64,000 nucleotides of DNA from Holacanthus passer (taxonomy: Eukaryota; Chordata; Actinopteri; Pomacanthidae). The stretch's first letter is position 1. Each line of letters begins with the position of its first letter. A program made the translations under genes and the position numbers. Below the pieces are notes generated by a model. It was given only the letters and a program-made list of their open reading frames with translations. It was not told the origin of the DNA and did not search any database. The stretch is from contig JAFREQ010000049.1 in assembly GCA_025331565.1 (NCBI GenBank), forward strand, positions 372,001 to 436,000, written 5' to 3'. Positions 1 through 11,800 of this stretch are shown piece by piece.

Positions 1-98
1 GACCTGGGCTCTGGCAGCAACATTGACCTGTGTGTTATCACCAAGGGCAAGGTGGACTACATTCGACCCCATGATGAGGCCAACAAGAAGGGTGTCAG
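1..98 (+). CDS. psmb7: psmb7 penultimate coding exon (partial)
   Basis: Open in frame 1 from the first base. It encodes DLGSGSNIDLCVITKGKVDY and then IRPHDEANKKGV, ending with two bases (AG) of an arginine codon before a GTGAGG donor at 99. Confidence 0.92.
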
Positions 99-1563
99 GT
101 GAGGTTTCTAAAACTCTACTCCTCTTGGATATAACCTCTTAATTGGCTTAATATCTAATTTGGAATATTATGTATTATGGGGATTAAGCTCGAAATTGCT
201 GATTTCAAAGTGAGTAAACACACTGGTTCTGTTCTGTAAACAGAGATCACTTAACTTACTCTCCATCGGTGTGCTGTGGTCAGTGAATGCATGAAGCTGA
301 CTTGCAGGTTTTATTCTGCAAACTCTGTTTCTCTCTGTGTCCTTACCTGCTGCAGAGCCTGAAGGAGCTGCCTGATACACTGTTTCATGTCCTCATTCAC
401 ATAGTTGATATCAGAGCTCATTGATTTGAAGAAATTTATGTCGAGAGAGGGAAATCCAATCACAATCAAATAAATCTGCCCTATCGTTTAAGTATTATAC
501 AACGTGAATTCACCCTCAGCTCAGAATACAATGTATATTGTCCTTTTTGTGAACAGTGAAAATTCTCTTAAGAGCACTGTGCACACTGAGAAGATAGCTG
601 TCAGGTTATCAGAACAGTTCCTAACCCTGCACAGAAACATTTACTGCAGATGACTGTAGTAATATGTCCTACTGGAGAGTATGTGAATATTCCTGAGTGA
701 GGATGATTGTGGTGCAGTTGAAAAGAAAATGTATAAAAATGTTCAGTGTATTATACAGTAAGATTCCAGCACTCTTATCATCTGTTAAGGAAGTTCAAGT
801 CTGGTAAATAATGAATGTGCACTGTGCAGAATAAAACTTAATAGTGTTGATTAACTCTTTCCTCTCACTGCAGCTGCTGTGTTTAAAAAAAAAAAAGAAA
901 AAAGAAAAAAAAACATGTCATAATGATCTGCATGTCAATATATCTATAAATCTATTTTTTAATAAATAATACTTTATCTGCTTAAACAGTGCATCATGTC
1001 ACATCATTACAGAGCATGTTTGGAAATTGCAGTCACGACCATTCAATGATTAACTTGCCATCACTTAATGAACTGGTAGATGACTTGTTGTCTTATTGCT
1101 TGTTCTGCTTGAAGAGTAAATGAGGGTGAAGCCTTGCAGCTGTGAGTACAGATGGAAAGTGGTGTGTTGCCTCTCACGCTTATCTGAATTTGCTACTAAC
1201 CAGCTTTTTTTTTTTTTTTTTAATTTTTTAAAGCTATACACTTGGTCTCAGTTTGACTTTGCGTGACTAATGTTGCTGTGTCATTTGCATGGCTGTCTAA
1301 AGTAGCATGATGCGCTGATGAAGATGAAATGTCTGAAGTGTGGAAGCGCATTAAACAAGCCCCAACAAAGACTTGTTTAATGTAACGGTTCAGCCCAAGG
1401 TTTGACACTTGAAACTTATTATTCCATGTGTCTTATTTTCTCCCAATGTAGAACTGGTGACTACAAGTACAAAAGAGGAACTACCGGTGTGTTGATGAAG
1501 GTGGTGACCCCGCTGGCCTTGGAGGTGGTGGAAGAAACTGTACAGACTATGGATACCTCCTAA
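1..1563 (+). CDS. psmb7: Proteasome 20S subunit beta type-7 (beta-2, trypsin-like), C-terminal part; 5' end outside window
   Basis: Coding exons are 1-98 and 1452-1563; the gene enters the window already in frame. The last 69 residues are visible: DLGSGSNIDLCVITKGKVDY at the start, then RPHDEANKKG, and EETVQTMDTS at the stop codon. In this family the N-terminal threonine hydrolase (not in the window) gives trypsin-like activity in the 20S core. The long C-terminal arm seen here wraps around the neighbouring beta-3 subunit and is needed for assembly. The TMDTS ending and the 'DYIRPHD..NKKG' stretch point to PSMB7 rather than the immunoproteasome paralogue PSMB10, whose tail differs; this comparison rests on remembered family sequences. 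The intron is phase 2 with GT-AG ends. The gene is convergent with nek6, as expected from the vertebrate NEK6-PSMB7 neighbourhood. Confidence 0.93.
99..1451 (+). other. psmb7: psmb7 last intron
   Basis: AT-rich intron with GTGAGG donor and TGTAG acceptor. It holds an A-rich run at 883-912 and a poly-T run near 1206-1222. I recognise no gene, transposon or conserved element in it. Confidence 0.85.
1452..1563 (+). CDS. psmb7: psmb7 last coding exon
   Basis: The acceptor is a pyrimidine-rich tract ending GTAG at 1448-1451. The exon completes the split arginine codon, continues TGDYKYKRGTTGVLMK and ends QTMDTS with TAA at 1561-1563. The phase matches the upstream exon. Confidence 0.93.
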
Positions 1564-1639
1564 AATACTTCTGTTCCTGATGTTACTCACTACCCTTCAG
1601 AATTCCTAACACAAACAGCATGTTTTTTCCCTGATTTAC

Positions 1640-1645
1640 AATAAA
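1640..1645 (+). terminator. psmb7: psmb7 poly(A) signal
   Basis: AATAAA 77 bases after the psmb7 stop codon, followed by a T/G-rich stretch, the usual arrangement of a cleavage site. A second AATAAA lies at 1718-1723 and could be used as an alternative. Confidence 0.7.
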
Positions 1646-3914
1646 AGTGTTTGAGTTGATTCATGTTCTGTTCATGGCCATCTTGTAGTTGTTTGTCTGT
1701 AAAATAGTTGAGCTACAAATAAAACTGCTGAGTCAGTTTTATATGGACCCACATAGATAAAAGCTGCTTGCTGTCTGAACAAAATTTGTCAGAGATACCT
1801 GTTATTTTAGTTTATATAGTTGTTTAAAAATTGGTTCAGCAGCCAAGTTTCAGATGATAGTATGTTTTGGATGCTTAGCCTGCATTGGTAATGTGGATAC
1901 AGACAGAAAAGCTGAGGACAGAGAGCAGTATAACATGCAGCAAAGGTCCCTGGTCTGAAACAAACCAGGGATGTTTTGTTTGACATGGTATGTATCTTAA
2001 TCACAAGGCAACCAGTTTGAGTAAGAGTGTATCATTAGAACTGGTTTCAATATTTCCTGATCACATGAGTTTAACAAAATGAGAGAAACAAGGGGAAAAA
2101 ATACATTTCAATGGCTATCAATATTAGATTCCCTAACTTCATTTTTATATCTTAATATATGAATATTTTGGAATGTATTTTCTGAGTAATTCATGAAAAT
2201 AGTCATAGACTGCTTATGAGGCGCCAGTTGAAAGTTTTGAAAGGAAAATTTCACAATTTTTCAAATCAAGTTGCAATCAAATTGCCCCTTTGTTACTATC
2301 CCTCCATAGCAGCCCAAGGACACACCATCAGGGAAAAGGAATTTTATACTAAGAAGACTAACTTAAAAGTTGCCCATTTGATTTGATTAGCTTCGAGTGC
2401 TGACACCTCATTTTAATTTCAGATCAAATTCAGAATACATTTTTAGACAGAATGAGGACTGTGGATTTTGCCCCATCACTAGCATTGGAAGTGCATATTG
2501 AAGGGATCTTTTAATGGCCAGTACGTAGAGGATGAATGATTACAGCTAGCAAGCCCTGTTTCAATGTTAATATGGGCAACAGAATAGAGAGGGAGATGTC
2601 AATCAAACAGACATTCCCCATTATCAATGTTAAATGCTGAAATGTCACCTTCAAAATAAATGCCCTGTGGACACCTGTGTGATGAGTCTGCAGAGCTTTG
2701 CGAGCTGTCTTCTCTCAGCTGGTTTGGTTTCTTTGCAAGCCACATGTCATTGTGTCTGTCAGTATGTTGTTTTTACAAACACTGTGTCTATTACTTTCAT
2801 GATGTTTGTGCCAAATGAGAACAGTAGTGTGCATATAGCAAACACTGAAATCATTTGTGTGTTGCTTTATAATTTGAAAAACATGGGTACAAGACTCAAG
2901 AATTTATAATAAGAGCTTCTTCTGCATTTTTAATTAAAAAAAAAACACTTTTTACTACAAATGCAAAAGAGGAAGCACTTGACAGTGATTGCACACAGAG
3001 CTAAATTTAATGTCATGTTGCACAGAAAATTACACTTGGTAAAAACAATATGGCACTATACTTTGAGTGAAAAGTCACAATTCAATAGGTACAGTAGATT
3101 TAAGATGAACTTGTTTAAACATGATGAAAACATTCCCACTTCCTGTGTCGTATGTAATACATTTATTTTATATGCATAGAATACAAGTTATCATTATCAA
3201 ATGAATGAAACAATATTCAGTTATTCTGCGTGGTGAGGCACTGTGCAATGGATATGTCCCTAACATAAGGACACTTATAAACATATTCTTGTTTATTACT
3301 ATCTATCAAAATGACTTTCACAGCATCTAATTTCCATGGTGTTTACAGTTTCACAGTAACAATGGTCTATATTTGTACATATAAACACTTTGAACTAGAT
3401 CATAAACTGCTTTGTGGTAGTACATCACATAAAACTACAATAATATGCAACATTTTTGGAACACTCAACATCCACCACAATTGCACAAACTGTTCTTCTA
3501 GTGCAACTCTCTGGTTCAGATATTTATGACTGACAGATTCAATGATTCAATGTTTGTGCTTTTTCTTCAGTTTTCCAGGGATAATGATGATGATTTAAGT
3601 TCTAAATTGCAAGGTTGTCTTTTACTCAAACAAAAGATGCCTTTTCTTTCCTTCTTAATTCCATTATCAACACTGAAATGATATGCATAATATAAGTATT
3701 TAGGAAACATAAAAATTGTCACACATTCAAAATACACTGAGCTAACTAAGGAATTAAAACAAAAAAGTCAGATGTGGGCACAGTTTGCAAATATTACATT
3801 CAGAAGCAAAGACAGTTACTTAATTCACACTTTGGGACAGGGCAAATAAGAAAAATACAAGTTCATTCCTTTTCAAAAATCCAGACAACTTCAAGCCAAG
3901 AGGCTGTGGTGGAC

Positions 3915-3940
3915 GATGATGATGATGATGATGATGATGA
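3915..3940. repeat. (GAT)n microsatellite
   Basis: About nine tandem GAT units. In one frame it reads as a run of aspartates, which is a translation artefact of the repeat. Confidence 0.9.
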
Positions 3941-4158
3941 ATTTTATAGGCTCCTAAAGATCTCAACTTGATTGTTATTCAGGGGTAATAATGTGATCAT
4001 AACTAAAAGGGTTACTTCACTTGGAAGACATGTATAAAAAATGGGTGGTCAAAACTGAAGCGGACTCTCCCTGCCTGGTAAATGCCCCGTGTTTCAAACT
4101 CTGTATCCCCAGTTTATGACTCAGGTTATAAATTTTTCATCTGCACACCAAAGCTAGG

Positions 4159-4197
4159 ATAACCCTGATGACATAACAATGACATCATCAGGGTTAT
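4159..4197. repeat. Perfect 13-bp inverted repeat
   Basis: Arm ATAACCCTGATGA (4159-4171) is the exact reverse complement of TCATCAGGGTTAT (4185-4197), with a 13-base spacer. It could fold as a hairpin in either transcript or be the core of a palindromic mobile element. No function is known. Confidence 0.75.
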
Positions 4198-4498
4198 TTG
4201 ATGAAGATTTGACAAAGCTCCTCCAGAGCCACACAAGATATTATACTGTCATTTAATGATTTTCACAAGCTGAGTTGTACTAATGATGAGTAGACCGCAA
4301 AATCAGTCTAAATGTCATATTCTTTTATCAATATTTTTTTGAAAAACCTTCTGTAAAATGTACAAGACAGAAACCATTCAAAATAATACCGTGTCTCATC
4401 ATCTAGATAATTCAATTTAATTACTCTTCCCAGCCAGAGGATGTGTTTTAGTTTTTTACTGTCATCTGAGTGTGACTATAATGCTGCCTGGTTGATCC

Positions 4499-4530
4499 TA
4501 CTTATCAGTTTTTATGGAAACTGATAAGTA
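4499..4530. repeat. Perfect 13-bp hairpin with 6-base loop
   Basis: TACTTATCAGTTT (4499-4511), loop TTATGG, then its exact complement AAACTGATAAGTA (4518-4530). The stem contains two GATAA/TTATC motifs in mirror arrangement. It lies downstream of the nek6 stop codon on the nek6 strand, so it may be in the 3' UTR or 3' flank. Confidence 0.8.
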
Positions 4531-4919
4531 TGACAATGTGAAAATAAAAACAAACCAACAAAGCTCAGAGTTCCACTGAGCCATGCGTTTATATTTGCAT
4601 GAAGGATAGGATGGCCTCATTAACCAGTTGCGGCCCATGGAGCTCTGATAAACCTCCAGTCTCTGCAGTCTTAATGGGCACTTAATGGCCAAAACTGACT
4701 TGACCTCTGAAATACTGCAAGCTTTGGTACTGGGACAATGCAAAGTTAGAGGCTAGCTGGTGAACCTAGTAAAGCATTTAGCAGCTAAAGAGCCACATAT
4801 TTTTCTCAGGAGTTGGTGGAGAGTGACACAAACACCACTCCGAATAAATTCTAATATTGTTCTGTATGTGACGGCTGTGTAAATCGGGAACTCTTTGCTT
4901 ACATGTTTACAATAACAAC

Positions 4920-4925
4920 TTTATT
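4920..4925 (-). terminator. nek6: Candidate nek6 poly(A) signal
   Basis: TTTATT on the + strand, read as AATAAA on the nek6 strand, about 790 bases past the nek6 stop codon. It is a hexamer match only. Confidence 0.35.
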
Positions 4926-5714
4926 TTAAATATGATAGTGTTGTGTTTACAGATTGTTGTGCTGCCCCCGGGTGGTCAAATAAACTCCATGAAAAAAATT
5001 AAACAATTATCTCGAGATACTGGACCGAGAAAAGTGATGTATCATCACAGTCACTCTGGCTTCCACACAGAAGAACTTCTTCTGATAGAAATAAATATAC
5101 AGTATGTGTCACATGTCTAGTTATGTAGCTGATCTCTCACCACAATTTGACTCACTGCAAGCCAACAGTTAGACAAAGCTGCATTTTTTTCAGAAATCAT
5201 TCTCGGAGAAATCAGACTTAGTAACGCTAATAAGTATTTAAGTGTCCATTTAGACCCCTAAATGATGTATTTAAATTCACAAAATAAAAATGATGATATG
5301 ATTATGATAGACAACAGATGACAAATGTTCAAATCGCCTGGGTCTACTAACCCTTTGACTTGGAATGCAACGCCTGTGGAGAAAAAAAATCGTAGAGAGA
5401 TCTTAGTGAGACACAGCTCTCTATCTTTAGCTAAAGAAAATGGCCACATGAACAAGTGTGGTTTCATAAACTCTTTCTTCACTTTCTGCAAGAACTGCAC
5501 CACTAATCCACCTCTTCACATCCTCCATGACAGAAAATAAGTGGGTGTTCAGATGTTGAAACATCACAGTCCACTTGTGCAAGTCTTTCCATGGTTTCCT
5601 CCTGTCGAGATGAGGGAAAGGCAAACACTTTTCTGCAAGACCAGGCAGAGCTTACTTCCAGAGGTTTGAGATTCTCAGACTGAACAGAGAGAGGACTTGG
5701 AACAGAAATGGTGT

Positions 5715-5825
5715 TCAGGTGCTGGAAGTCCACATGTGCATCTGTTTGGCAATCTGCAGCACGAAGACAATGTCCGGCCGCTGGTCTGGGTCTGGGCTGA
5801 TGCACATGCTAACCAGGTCCCGCAG
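5715..5825 (-). CDS. nek6: nek6 last coding exon
   Basis: Residues 274-309: LRDLVSMCISPDPDQRPDIV, then FVLQIAKQMHMWTSST and TGA at 5717-5715. The acceptor is TTTTTCACAG. This is the end of the kinase C-lobe. Confidence 0.95.
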   Translation of the reverse strand: MRDLVSMCISPDPDQRPDIVFVLQIAKQMHMWTSST

Positions 5826-8800
5826 CTGTGAAAAATGGCCTTAATTAGCTTAAAGGATAACAGTGTTGTTAGCCCAAATTTTTCTGCTGGCAATTCCCCT
5901 GACTAACAATGTGTTAGTCAGTTTCTAAATACTTCTGACTTCTATATCCTGTCTGTTGCACTCAGCACAAAAGTCTCACCAATACGTAGTTTCATCTTTA
6001 AAAAAGAAATTTCCTAAAACAGCTGGTCACTAGTTTTTACCAATTGTTACTCAAAAAGGAGAAAATCAGAGCATTAGTTGTAGACTAATTTCAACAGTGG
6101 ATCAATCCACATTTGGTGCGCCAGTGAGTATTTGGGGCAGCAAGACGGTGTATGTGAGATTGAGTCAAAATGAACTATAGTGTGTGTGTTCATGGTAATG
6201 AAGTAACATGTCATGCAGTGCAATAGTGTGGCTAACTGGTACTTTTTTTAATAGTTTTTGAATTACAATGGAGCTCTGTGGCACAGAGGAAGATGTCCTG
6301 AGATTGACAGCAACAAAACATTCAACATACTGATGTACCATGCCTTGGGAATGTTGCCACCTCTAGCACCTCAGGCTTGTTTGTTTTACTGAAAGGGGAT
6401 CAGTCTATGGAAAAATTGGACATAGTATAGCACTAGCATAACACAAAAACTACAAACAGGGAAACTTGCTGATCTAGCAACTCTTCTCCTTCCAAAACTT
6501 CCAAAGCTACATTTTTTACATACTATGTTGCTTATTTACTCATGTAGACCATAAATGTATAATTGACCCATTGTGATTTTAGGGAAGTAAGCATTGGAAG
6601 TAAGCAATAACCACTGGACAGTATATAATGGATTTCAAACATGCTGTTGTCATAGTGGGGTTATCAGGTTCAAACACATCATAAGACTGAATAACACCGT
6701 GCTAACGAGATGGTGAATGTAAATAAATAAGTTCCAGTTCCCAGTAAGATTTTTAGACTTCTTGAAATTTTACCTCTCAGGATCATGCTAAACTAGGCTA
6801 AACATGCAACTGCATATTTGATATATGGCATACAAAAATAAACAACTGCATGACAATGACAAAAAACAAAAGTAAAAGAGCCACGCAACACAGTATGGAA
6901 CAGTTTGACAGCTGGCCTTATAAATTATAATGACTTACCTTTATGCAATAGTGATTAATTATAGAGAGACAAAAACACTAGATTCATGCTTATTGATACT
7001 ATTGCTATTACTTGTTGACTGATTAACTATCTCTATTCATGGTACATTTTTTTATCCTTGAGGATGATGTAAATCACAGTGGGGTTCAATATGATGTATA
7101 TTATGTTGCTCTACCTTCTCTGAGTAGTGGTCAGGTGGGAGGGGAGGGTAATCACACTGCTCAATCTTCTGGCAGAGGGAAAGGAGGTTCATCTTGTCCC
7201 CATAAAATGGACTTTGGAGCGCTGCCATCTGGAGAAAGAGGAAAACTGTCTGGATGAGACAAATTCTTAGGAGGACCAAGGAGTACAAGTATGAGTGTAG
7301 AGAGTGAACACTGGGAACAAAAACTATTCAGCACTTCAACAAGAACTACACATTGCCCTAATAATAGCATAATAATATTGCTTTTAATCATCATGCAAGA
7401 GATTAATGCCTTAAGTAACAGGGAAAAATGTTGTTTTTTGCAATGTTAGTGGTGGTACCTACAGATGGTGATGTCAGTTTGACCATTTATCCATTCAACA
7501 CTTTATATAGACTAGGATATGACACCTAGAGTACTGCGCAGACTGATCTGACATTCGGTGTGGATATTCACAGTCCATAAAGAATGTCACGTAATGAGTT
7601 TGATGTCTAGTTTGGTCAATGACCAGGTATCTTTCAAACTAGAGAACAGATTTCAAGGGAATTCAGTCTGAACATTCTTGGTCCCCAGAGGTTAATTTGT
7701 AATTGTTTTGGTGACCCCTTCAATTTTCCTTCAGGCCGAAATTTCCACTTATCCATAACATGCATAAACATGTCAATTTAATGAACATATTAGAGTAACA
7801 TTAACTGAGCACATTGCTCCTCAGAGGATCACAGATTGTCGATTTGTTTATCACCACATTACACTCAAGTGACTCAATTTGGAGTATACAATGTTTGGTA
7901 TTATGGGCTGCTAGCAGGCAGGGCTTTAGACAATTAGAATAGCTTTTGCATTTGACCCTGGGAAAGGATGCCAATTACCAAGACTGTAACATACACATAC
8001 TAGTGTTGTATCTATAGCGTACACATCTGTCCAACAGTGTACACACCATACTCATATCCATCCTGTTTATTCTGCATATACTGGCCTACTACAGCAATTG
8101 CCTGCTGTAACTGCACATATATCCCTCACTCTTATTTATACTCTCTACAAACATGAACACATGTTGTGTCCTGAAACTTAGCTTGTTGAATGAGCCACCA
8201 AACAAACATTCACCAGGGAAAAGTGCATTCCTAACATCAGTCTGCAGTATAGCCCGACCAATGCTGGGTTTTTGAGGCTGAAATTTTAAGATGTTAAACA
8301 TACTATATATCCAATCGATAGTACTACTTTTAATATACACACATAGAACTTGTTAGTGACACTGTTTCTAAATTACCCCAGACTTAATTTTTGTATGTTT
8401 ATGCTTCACATAAATGTGGAGACATGGATCAATATTGGACTCTGCTCTGCAGCTAGGAGGCTTCCAATTCTACAGAGCGGATCGAGACACAGAACTTTCT
8501 GACAAAATGAAAGGTGGAGGAATCTGTTTTTATACTAAAAGTGGCTGGTGAAATGTGACAGTGATCCTACAGCTTTCTTCTCCCCCCGAGAGTTTGTTTC
8601 ATTCATTCTGGTCGATGTTTATATCCCACCGCAGGACAACATGCGGGGGCACAGCTCGCCGCCCAGATGTGTGTGGAGTGGGCAAACCCGGACTCTTTAG
8701 TTATTGTCCTCTGTGACTTTAACAAAGGTAATCTCAGCCATGAACTTCCCAATTACAGTTTTTTAAAAGCCCAACCTGCAAGAAGAATACTTTGGATCAT

Positions 8801-11800
8801 AGTTACACTACAATTAACAATGCCTATCACGCTGGCCCTCACACTGCACTGGGCCACTCTGACCACATCATGGTCCACTTGCATACAGGCACACATTAAA
8901 ACTCTGTAAACCTGTTGTGCGGACACCAAAGCAGTGGAACAGTGAAGCTATGGAAGATCTCCAAACATGCTTGGAGTGGACTGGCTGGACTGCTACCAAC
9001 AGTCTGGATGCTGTGACCTAATACATCAACTTTTGTGAGGACTGCTGTATACTATCATGCACCAGGGTGAGCTATGGGTACGTTGCTGCCACTACCAAGA
9101 ACAAGAGCAGGTTGCAGTATATCATTTGCTCTGGAGAAAAATCCCTCCAGGACCCGTAGTCCTCCCTGAGACATGCAGGTAAGATTGTAGATGACCAATC
9201 CCACCCATGACAGTATGCGTTACATTAACATACATCTTTTCCTGGACTACTATCTTGCACATACAGCATACTGCATCTCTCTCTTTTTTTGTTCTTTGCA
9301 CATTCCTGCACAAACAGTGTGCAGCACTTTCATTTAAATCACACATTGTACATATTTTTATAACAGTACTTCATATTATATATATATATAAAACTATAAC
9401 TTCAGAAAATATATGATCACATATCTCAACTACTACTAGTGTCTGTGGCACATCCAGTGTGTTATGACACCATGCAATGCTGGTGGCAGCTAGTGCGTGC
9501 ATTTAAAAGAGGCACTGCACTTATTTTAGACATGAAAATGTTCAGTCTGAGAAAATAACTCCTGGAGACTACAACTTTTACACTTTAACAGAAAATTCAG
9601 CTTATAAACTGGGGACAAGGAATATTTGTGTCTATTGACATGCACTACTGAGTTGCATTATGGGATTATTATAAATAGCAACCAGTGTTTCTAGGGATTA
9701 AAAGTCAGGAAATTCCAACCTTTTAAGTGTGATCTAAAACGCTGTAACAATTGTCATCACATCACATCACAACTTTTTTGGGGCCTAATTTTGTAACCTC
9801 CAGGGGCTACTAGCAGGGCTTTTTTGCTTGCAGGGGGAGGAATGTTAAGTGCTTCACAAAGCAAGCCAGCATTCATGATTCATATTCATCCATTCACACA
9901 ACATACATGGTGGCTGATTGGACATTAGCCACCACTACTAACCACGCACATTCACACGCCGATGGAACAGCCATCGGGAACAATTTGGGGTTCAGTATCT
10001 TGCCCAAGGACACTTCGATGCGTAGACTGCAGGGGCCAGGGATCGAACCACTAATCATTGACTCCCTACCTCCTGAGCCACAGCCTCTCCAACAAGTTAT
10101 TATTTATCTGAATCCTTCACTATCAATAACGGTCAGAGTGTATGTGAGCTTACCTCATACAGAAGACATCCCAGGGACCAGATATCTGATTTAAAATTGT
10201 ATCCATTCTCATGGATCCTCTCCGGTGACATGTAGTAAGGTGTCCCCACTGTGACAGAGTAACAAATAAATAAAATTATACTACTATAAATTAAAGAGTG
10301 TTCTGCCTTATTGCAGCAAAGAGGTACATATAAGCCGTCACTGAATCAAGTCCTATTGATCATTGCCTTAACGCACTAGCACAGAAAATTATCAGCTGAC
10401 ATATTATCTGATTTTATATACCATTAGTTTTAAATAGTTCTTTCATTTCTTGAATGAGTACAAATCATTAAAATTTTATACAGCTGAGCTGTAATCTATT
10501 GTTTCATTCATTGTATCATTAACAACTAATATATGTACACACTGTGTGTATGTATGTATGGTCTGCATATAGTAAACGTGTGCTTTACCTAAGGAGTGTG
10601 CTGCCGTGGTTTTCGAGCTGAAGAAGCGGCCTAATCCCAGATCACCCAGCTTTACCTCCCCTGTGGCTGTTATGAAGACATTGGCTGGCTTGATGTCTGG
10701 TTCACACACATACGCATACAGACACACAAGCACACGCGCACACATACACACACACACACACAGGAAATACAAATATGAATGCAAAACATATGAGAGGAGG
10801 GTTTGGGTAGAACAGAAGGACAGACATGTATCAGTAGAAACAGACAGAGATGATAGTAAATCTGTGAGTAGTTGTTTACCACGGTGCATTACTCTGCGTG
10901 AATGCATGTGCTCTAGGGCGCTGCAGAGCTGCACAAAATATTTCCATATGGTCCTCTCTGGAATGAGTCGCCTCTTCTTCTTGAAGTACTAAACATAGAA
11001 TAGACAGAATGAAGAATTGGTAGTCCATACAAAGTTACAATGCTTATCACATTAAACTCAGTGGAGAACTATGGAGAACTGGTTCAAGAAGAGGGTCAAG
11101 ACTGAAGATCGCTCCTATCTCACATTATTAGCATTAGTATCTAAAGTACGGATCTTGGTAAAGTATGGTCATGGAGTACATTTTGGAGAGAATTCCTTGG
11201 TATTACTATCTCATTTTCTGGTCAAACCTAATGTTTACACACCACTAATCAACTATCAAACACATATTTTTATTCCTGGATGGAACGTCTGTTGAGTTTT
11301 GGCCACTCTTCTGTATACAGTATCTGTGGACTTAATTTAATCTGAGGTAAACCTGGAGTCTCAAAGGACTTTGTCATGATTCCTGACCTTTATCATCTGA
11401 GACAGATCTCCAGCGTCTGCCAGCTCCAGAACAATGTTGAGTTCATTGTCTTCAATAAAGGAGTCTAGGTATTTGATTACATTTGGGTGATTCAGCTGCT
11501 GCAGTAGACAAACAGGAGAAAAATGGTCGTTTCAGCACCAACAGTCAAGAAGTACAACTGAGTGATCGTTTTGGTCTGAAAATCATGAAATCATTTGTAG
11601 TGGATATTGTTTAAACAAGTATCAAATAAGCATTCAAATGTTGAGCTTTTTTACTTGTCCTTATATTTTCCTCTTAAACAATGCAGGAAAAAACCTTCCA
11701 TAAATTCTTTTTCTTCCTGACCCACTGAACACAATTGCTGTGGTTGATTTTACCTTCAGTAGATCTATCTCTTTGATGCAGTCCTGACGAGCCTTGGCAT

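Larger units (their letters stand above)
1646..5714. other. psmb7-nek6 intergenic region including the nek6 3' UTR
   Basis: About 4 kb of AT-rich DNA between two convergent genes. It contains two perfect 13-bp inverted repeats (separate entries) and a GAT microsatellite. The part next to 5714 is the nek6 3' UTR; an AATAAA on the - strand at 4925-4920 is a possible end of that transcript. Short open frames here show no recognisable domain. Confidence 0.7.

Noticed and set aside
3774..3971. Poly-aspartate small protein
   Set aside because: Translation of a GAT microsatellite in AT-rich intergenic DNA.
5503..5893. Overlapping - strand open frames of 72-100 codons
   Set aside because: Alternative frames of the last nek6 exon and its flanks; only the LRDLVSMC...WTSST frame has homology and a splice acceptor.
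9855..10090. tRNA gene
   Set aside because: A- and B-box-like motifs are present, but there is no complete cloverleaf, and a second dispersed copy shows it is a SINE.
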